This document shows, piece by piece, positions 5,482 to 8,712 of a stretch of 8,712 bases of DNA. A model generated the notes under the pieces. The model saw only the letters and a list, made by a program, of their open reading frames with translations. It did no database searches and had not been told where the DNA came from. Numbering within the stretch: position 1 is the stretch's first letter; the number at the start of each line of letters is the position of its first letter. The DNA comes from Pseudomonadota bacterium (GTDB lineage: Bacteria > Pseudomonadota > Alphaproteobacteria > UBA8366 > JADFVY01), in the NCBI GenBank assembly GCA_030671915.1, contig DAOVHN010000067.1, positions 1 through 8,712 on the forward strand, given 5' to 3'. The position numbers and the translations under genes were made by a program.

Positions 5482-8412
5482 TCATCTCCTACGCAAGGCG
5501 CCTGCCAGCACCCGTGCGACATGGATCGGCTGCCGCGCCGTGCCATCCCTGATCTGATGCCGGCAACTAATACCGTCGGCCACTATCATAACGTCATTTT
5601 CCGCTGCGCGCACTGCCGGAAGTACGTCCATTTCGCCAATTTTTACCGACAGGTCGTAATGTTCGGCCTCGTAGCCGAAGGTGCCGGCCATCCCGCAACA
5701 TGTGGACTCAATGGTTTCCACGTTCAAGCCCGGTACCAGCGACAGGGTTTTTTCGACCGGTCCCATCGTGCCGAACGCCTTCTGGTGGCAATGTCCGTGC
5801 AGCAGCGCCTTGCCGCCGGAGACGGGTTCCAAATCCAGATCGAAGCGCCCGGCTTCCGCCTCGCGGGCGACGAATTCCTCGAACAGCATGGCCAGTTCGG
5901 CCAGCTTCGCACTCTCCTCGCCCGGCAGCATCGCCTTGAATTCGTCGCGAAGCGAGAACAGGCAGGACGGCTCCAGCCCGACAACCGGCACGCCCTTGTC
6001 CACCCAGGGTCGCAGCGCCTCTATCATGCGGCTTGCTTCGGCGCGGGCCTCGTCGACCAGGCCTGCCGCCAGCAAGGTCCGCCCGCAGCAGAGCGGCCGG
6101 CCGCCCTCGGGCGCGCGGGCGATATGGACGCGATAGCCGGCGGTGGCCAGCACTTTCACGGCGGCGCGGGCGTTTTCCGGCTCGAACCATGTATTGAAGC
6201 TGTCGACGAACAGCACGACCTCGCGGCCGCTCTCCGGCCCGGCGGCCGGCTGGTCGTGGCGGAACCAGTCGCGGCGCCATTCGGGCAGCTTGCGCCGCGC
6301 GCTGAAACCCGTGATCCATTCGCCCAGCGTCGCCAGCAGTCCGATCCGGTTGCGCAGGTTCAACAACGGGCCGATCCGCGCCGCCCAGGGCGCATAGCGC
6401 GGCATGAAGGCGACCAGGCGGTCGCGCAGGCTCAGCCCGTGTTTGCGCCGCCACTGGGCCAGGAATTCGTATTTCATGCGCGCCATGTCGACGCCGGTCG
6501 GGCATTCCCGCTTGCAGCCCTTGCAACTCAGGCACAGATCCATCGCCGCCTTCATTTCCGGCGAGGTCAGCGCATCCGGCCCCAACTGCCCGGTGATCGC
6601 TAGGCGCAGCGCGTTGGCGCGCCCCCGGGTGACATGGATCTCGTCGCCGGTGGCGCGGTAGGAGGGGCACATGACGCCGGGGCTGGCCTTGCGGCAGGTG
6701 CCGTTGTTGTTGCACATCTCGATCGCCGCGGGAAACCCGCCCCATTCCGACCAGTCCAGCGCGGTCTCCATTGGCCGCGGCGCGTAGCCCGGCGGGTAAC
6801 GGAACAGCGAACGGTCATCCATCTTCGAGGGGCGTACGATCTTGCCCGGGTTGAACAGGCCGGCCGGGTCGAATTCGTCTTTCACGTTTTCGAAGGCGCG
6901 GGCGATTTTGGACCCGTACATGGTCTCAAGATGTTCGGAGCGCACCAGCCCGTCGCCATGCTCGCCCGAGAACGAGCCCTTGTATTCGCGCACCATGGCG
7001 AAGGCTTCCTCGGCGATTTCGCGCATCTTGCGTACGTCCGTACCCTCCTTCATGTTCAGGACCGGGCGTACGTGCAGCGTGCCGACCGAAGCGTGGGCGT
7101 ACCAGGTGCCGCTTGTTCCATGTTTCTCGAACACGCCGTTCAGGCGCTCGGTATAGTCGGCCAGATGCTCCAGCGGCACGGCGCAATCCTCAATGAAGGA
7201 AACCGGTTTCCCCTCGCCCTTCATCGACATCATGATGTTCAGCCCGGCCTTGCGGACCTCCCAGACGTCGCGTTGGAAGGCGGGATCGGTCACCTCCACA
7301 ACGGCGTCCGGATAGCCCAGGTCGCCCATCAGTTCGACCAGCCGGGCGAGGCCGCGTTTCTGCGCCTCAAGATCGTCGCCGGCGAATTCGACCAGCAGCA
7401 GCGAGTCCGGCGCGCCGCGCACGAAACTGTCGACGGTGGCGCGGAACATCGGGATTTCGCGGGACAGGTCGATCATGGTGCGGTCCACCAGTTCGACCGC
7501 CGCCGGGTCCAGCTCGACGATATGCCGGGTCGATTCCATGGCCGCGCGGAAGGTCGGGAAATGACAGATGCCCAGGACCTTGTGTTCCGGGATTGGCTGC
7601 AAATCCAGCTCGATCTCGTGGAAAAAGGCGAGCGTGCCTTCCGATCCGACCAGCAGGCTGGCCATGTTGTGGCCGGCCGGGTCGATCGTCTCGATATTGT
7701 AGCCGCCGACCTTGCGCAGCAGCTTGGGGATGCGCGCGTCGATCTCGGCGGCCTCGCGCAGGCCCAGGGCTCGCATTTTCTGAACCAGTTCGATATAGCG
7801 CCCCGGCGCTTCCAGTTCGGCCATGTTTCCCGGTGCGGCGCCGAAAACGGCTTCCGTCCCGTCGGCGAGGATTGCCTCGATCGACCGTACGTTATGGACC
7901 ATGTTGCCGTAGCGGATGGAGCGCGAGCCGCAACTGTTGTTGCCGGTCATGCCGCCGATGGTAGCGCGGTTGGCGGGCGACACATCGACCGGGAAGAACA
8001 GGCCGTGCGGCCGCAGATATGCATTCAGATGGTCCAGCACGATGCCGGGACGCACGCGGACCCGCCTGTTTTCCTTGTCCAGCGAGATCACGTCGCGCAG
8101 ATGTTTGCTGGTGTCGATGACCAGTGCCTCGCCGACGGTCTGGCCGCATTGCGAGGTTCCGGCGCCGCGCGGCAGTACCGGCACGCCTTCTTCGCGGGCG
8201 ATCTGGATGGCGGTCCGGATGTCTTCCACGCCGCGCGGCACCACCACGCCCACCGGCATGATCTGGTAGATCGAGGCGTCCGTGCTGTAGCGCCCGCGGC
8301 TGAAGGGGTCGAACAGTATGTCGGCTTGCGTTTCCCGGCTCAGCCGGCGCGCCAGCGGGCTATCCGATTCGTCCCGCAACAACGCGGTCGCGGCTACATG
8401 TTCATTCGGCAT
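5482..8412 (-). CDS. Fused FAD-linked / Fe-S dehydrogenase, YdiJ-like D-2-hydroxyacid dehydrogenase
   Basis: This 976-residue enzyme joins a GlcD-type flavoprotein to a GlcF-type Fe-S protein. FAD-binding part: PRGAGTSQCGQTVG (81-94) and GGMTGNNSCGSRSIRYG (153-169). C-terminal flavin-oxidase domain: H440 and H447 (YAHASVGTLHVRP) and E484-H485 (SGEHGDG), which match the metal and active-site positions of D-2-hydroxyglutarate dehydrogenases. Fe-S part: C567/C573/C582, a 4Fe-4S motif C627-x2-C630-x2-C633-x3-C637-P, and two CCG-type domains (CCG at 775-777 and 905-907, with HGHCHQ at 872-877). The length is close to that of E. coli YdiJ (about 1018 residues), reported as a D-2-hydroxyglutarate dehydrogenase. 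Relatives act on D-lactate, D-2-hydroxyglutarate or glycolate, passing electrons to the respiratory chain; the substrate cannot be read from sequence. No signal peptide or transmembrane segment is seen, so it is cytoplasmic or peripherally membrane-bound. GGAG lies 11 bases upstream of the ATG. The gene diverges from an aminotransferase and is followed by its probable regulator. Confidence 0.93.
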   Translation of the reverse strand: MPNEHVAATALLRDESDSPLARRLSRETQADILFDPFSRGRYSTDASIYQIMPVGVVVPRGVEDIRTAIQIAREEGVPVLPRGAGTSQCGQTVGEALVIDTSKHLRDVISLDKENRRVRVRPGIVLDHLNAYLRPHGLFFPVDVSPANRATIGGMTGNNSCGSRSIRYGNMVHNVRSIEAILADGTEAVFGAAPGNMAELEAPGRYIELVQKMRALGLREAAEIDARIPKLLRKVGGYNIETIDPAGHNMASLLVGSEGTLAFFHEIELDLQPIPEHKVLGICHFPTFRAAMESTRHIVELDPAAVELVDRTMIDLSREIPMFRATVDSFVRGAPDSLLLVEFAGDDLEAQKRGLARLVELMGDLGYPDAVVEVTDPAFQRDVWEVRKAGLNIMMSMKGEGKPVSFIEDCAVPLEHLADYTERLNGVFEKHGTSGTWYAHASVGTLHVRPVLNMKEGTDVRKMREIAEEAFAMVREYKGSFSGEHGDGLVRSEHLETMYGSKIARAFENVKDEFDPAGLFNPGKIVRPSKMDDRSLFRYPPGYAPRPMETALDWSEWGGFPAAIEMCNNNGTCRKASPGVMCPSYRATGDEIHVTRGRANALRLAITGQLGPDALTSPEMKAAMDLCLSCKGCKRECPTGVDMARMKYEFLAQWRRKHGLSLRDRLVAFMPRYAPWAARIGPLLNLRNRIGLLATLGEWITGFSARRKLPEWRRDWFRHDQPAAGPESGREVVLFVDSFNTWFEPENARAAVKVLATAGYRVHIARAPEGGRPLCCGRTLLAAGLVDEARAEASRMIEALRPWVDKGVPVVGLEPSCLFSLRDEFKAMLPGEESAKLAELAMLFEEFVAREAEAGRFDLDLEPVSGGKALLHGHCHQKAFGTMGPVEKTLSLVPGLNVETIESTCCGMAGTFGYEAEHYDLSVKIGEMDVLPAVRAAENDVMIVADGISCRHQIRDGTARQPIHVARVLAGALRRR

Positions 8413-8460
8413 ATCGCCGGGTACTCCGTTTGCAGGAAACGGTCAAGCATTCTGGGGAAT

Positions 8461-8470
8461 TTGTATACAA
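8461..8470. promoter_or_regulatory. Putative GntR/FCD operator, TTGTATACAA
   Basis: This is a perfect 10-bp palindrome located 48 bases upstream of the dehydrogenase start. GntR/FCD regulators commonly recognise sites built on a TTGTATACAA-like core; the MatR operator of rhizobia has the same GTATAC centre. The regulator encoded immediately downstream of the dehydrogenase is the obvious ligand. Overlap with the likely -10 region fits repression. Confidence 0.6.
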
Positions 8471-8490
8471 TTTTGTAAAATTCTCAACGG

Positions 8491-8508
8491 CTGTGTTCGC
8501 TGACACAG
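8491..8508. promoter_or_regulatory. CRP/FNR-like dyad, CTGTGT-N6-ACACAG
   Basis: Perfect 6-bp arms with a 6-base spacer reproduce the geometry of CRP-family sites (TGTGA-N6-TCACA), with T/A instead of A/T at the inner position. It lies just upstream of the candidate -35 of the dehydrogenase promoter, a place where an activator could act. It could instead be a simple hairpin. Confidence 0.4.
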
Positions 8509-8567
8509 GGCAACTCTAAAATCTAGCCAGATCGAATGTATGAACAAGGGTCTTGCTCCGATCACGA

Positions 8568-8577
8568 TTGTATGCAA
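8568..8577. promoter_or_regulatory. Second putative GntR operator, TTGTATGCAA
   Basis: It matches TTGTATACAA at nine of ten positions (A to G at position 7) and lies 73 bases upstream of the aminotransferase start. Its centre is 107 bp from that of the first site, close to ten helical turns, so cooperative binding or looping by one regulator across both promoters is possible. A one-mismatch decamer in AT-richer DNA could be chance. Confidence 0.4.
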
Positions 8578-8603
8578 AATTTCCATTGCAACATTGACAG
8601 TGG

Positions 8604-8630
8604 CAAGGCCGGATACAAAACAAGGCCGGA
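8604..8630 (+). repeat. 10-bp direct repeat CAAGGCCGGA
   Basis: Two exact copies, at 8604-8613 and 8621-8630, start 17 bases apart. They lie between a TTGACA hexamer and the aminotransferase start codon, so they would overlap or follow the start of transcription. They may be a tandem regulator site or a small duplication. Confidence 0.55.
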
Positions 8631-8650
8631 CAATCATTGAGAGAAGCCAA

Positions 8651-8712
8651 ATGACTTTCCGCAGCGGTCGCCATTTTTTGCAGATTCCCGGGCCGACCAA
8701 CGTCCCGGACCG
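8651..8712 (+). CDS. PLP-dependent aminotransferase, serine/alanine-glyoxylate type (N-terminal 20 codons, runs off window)
   Basis: The frame opens with ATG at 8651, preceded by the purine-rich GAGAGAAG, and reads MTFRSGRHFLQIPGPTNVPD before the window ends. The HFLQIPGPTNVPDR block is the characteristic N-terminus of the class V aminotransferases annotated as serine-glyoxylate or alanine-glyoxylate aminotransferase. Those enzymes use pyridoxal phosphate to transaminate glyoxylate to glycine, with serine or alanine as donor. Related PLP enzymes with other substrates share this start, so the exact activity is open. It is transcribed away from the FAD/Fe-S dehydrogenase and probably shares its regulator. 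It is too short to appear as a long ORF. Confidence 0.85.
   Translation, partial: MTFRSGRHFLQIPGPTNVPD

Larger units (their letters stand above)
8413..8650. promoter_or_regulatory. Divergent promoter region between dehydrogenase and aminotransferase
   Basis: This 238-base AT-richer gap separates two outward-facing genes and is unusually full of symmetrical signals. From left to right these are: TTGTATACAA (8461-8470), the dyad CTGTGT-N6-ACACAG (8491-8508), TTGTATGCAA (8568-8577), a TTGACA hexamer (8594-8599) and a 10-bp direct repeat (8604-8613, 8621-8630). A possible minus-strand promoter is TTGAGA (8487-8482) with TACAAA (8465-8460) at 16-base spacing, which would put the palindrome over the -10 element. 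For the plus-strand gene TTGACA is a good -35, but no convincing -10 follows at 16-18 bases. No small ORF here looks real. Confidence 0.6.

Noticed and set aside
5317..6603. 428-codon open frame on the plus strand across the regulator start and dehydrogenase end
   Set aside because: It is a shadow of two well-supported minus-strand genes, with low-complexity His/Gln/Arg-rich content and no motif.
6634..8478. 614-codon open frame on the plus strand, opposite the dehydrogenase gene
   Set aside because: It is antisense to a gene with unmistakable FAD and Fe-S motifs. Its translation shows no recognisable motif and is a by-product of GC-rich codon usage.
8443..8700. 85-codon minus-strand frame in the divergent promoter region
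   Set aside because: It overlaps the aminotransferase start and all promoter signals, has no good ribosome site and no recognisable protein features.

Overview
The window looks like a stretch of a GC-rich proteobacterial chromosome, most likely alphaproteobacterial. This is inferred from the high GC content, the protein families present and the gene style; no rRNA or other marker gene confirms it. There are eight protein-coding loci, two of them cut by the window edges and two that may be halves of one gene. I see no RNA gene, CRISPR array, insertion sequence or phage gene, and no intergenic gap longer than 240 bases.

Left part (1-1240, plus strand): the C-terminal end of a formylglycine-generating-enzyme (SUMF1) family protein, then a 241-residue uncharacterised protein with a dense histidine cluster (DUF6969-like). 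Middle part (1253-3984, minus strand, read right to left): a 273-residue exported protein, a 293-residue exported beta-rich protein, and a 308-residue protein with a zinc-protease HENQH motif. The last two are in the same reading frame, separated only by one TAA codon and 19 sense codons. They may be one secreted metalloprotease of about 620 residues split by a nonsense codon, or a true tandem pair. This cassette is the least explained part of the window.

Right part (4142-8412, minus strand): an RlpA-like lipoprotein of the cell envelope; a GntR/FCD regulator; and, 12 bases upstream of that regulator, a 976-residue fused FAD/Fe-S dehydrogenase of the YdiJ / D-2-hydroxyacid dehydrogenase type. 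Diverging from it at the right edge are the first 20 codons of a pyridoxal-phosphate aminotransferase resembling serine/alanine-glyoxylate aminotransferases. The 238-base divergent promoter region carries a perfect TTGTATACAA palindrome of the GntR/FCD type, a 9/10 second copy 107 bp away, a CRP-like dyad and a 10-bp direct repeat.

Working model (inference): the flavin/Fe-S enzyme oxidises a D-2-hydroxyacid (possibly glycolate, giving glyoxylate), the aminotransferase handles the oxo-acid product, and the co-transcribed GntR regulator senses the substrate and binds the shared promoter. The secreted cassette and the RlpA gene are on the same strand but are probably separate transcription units.
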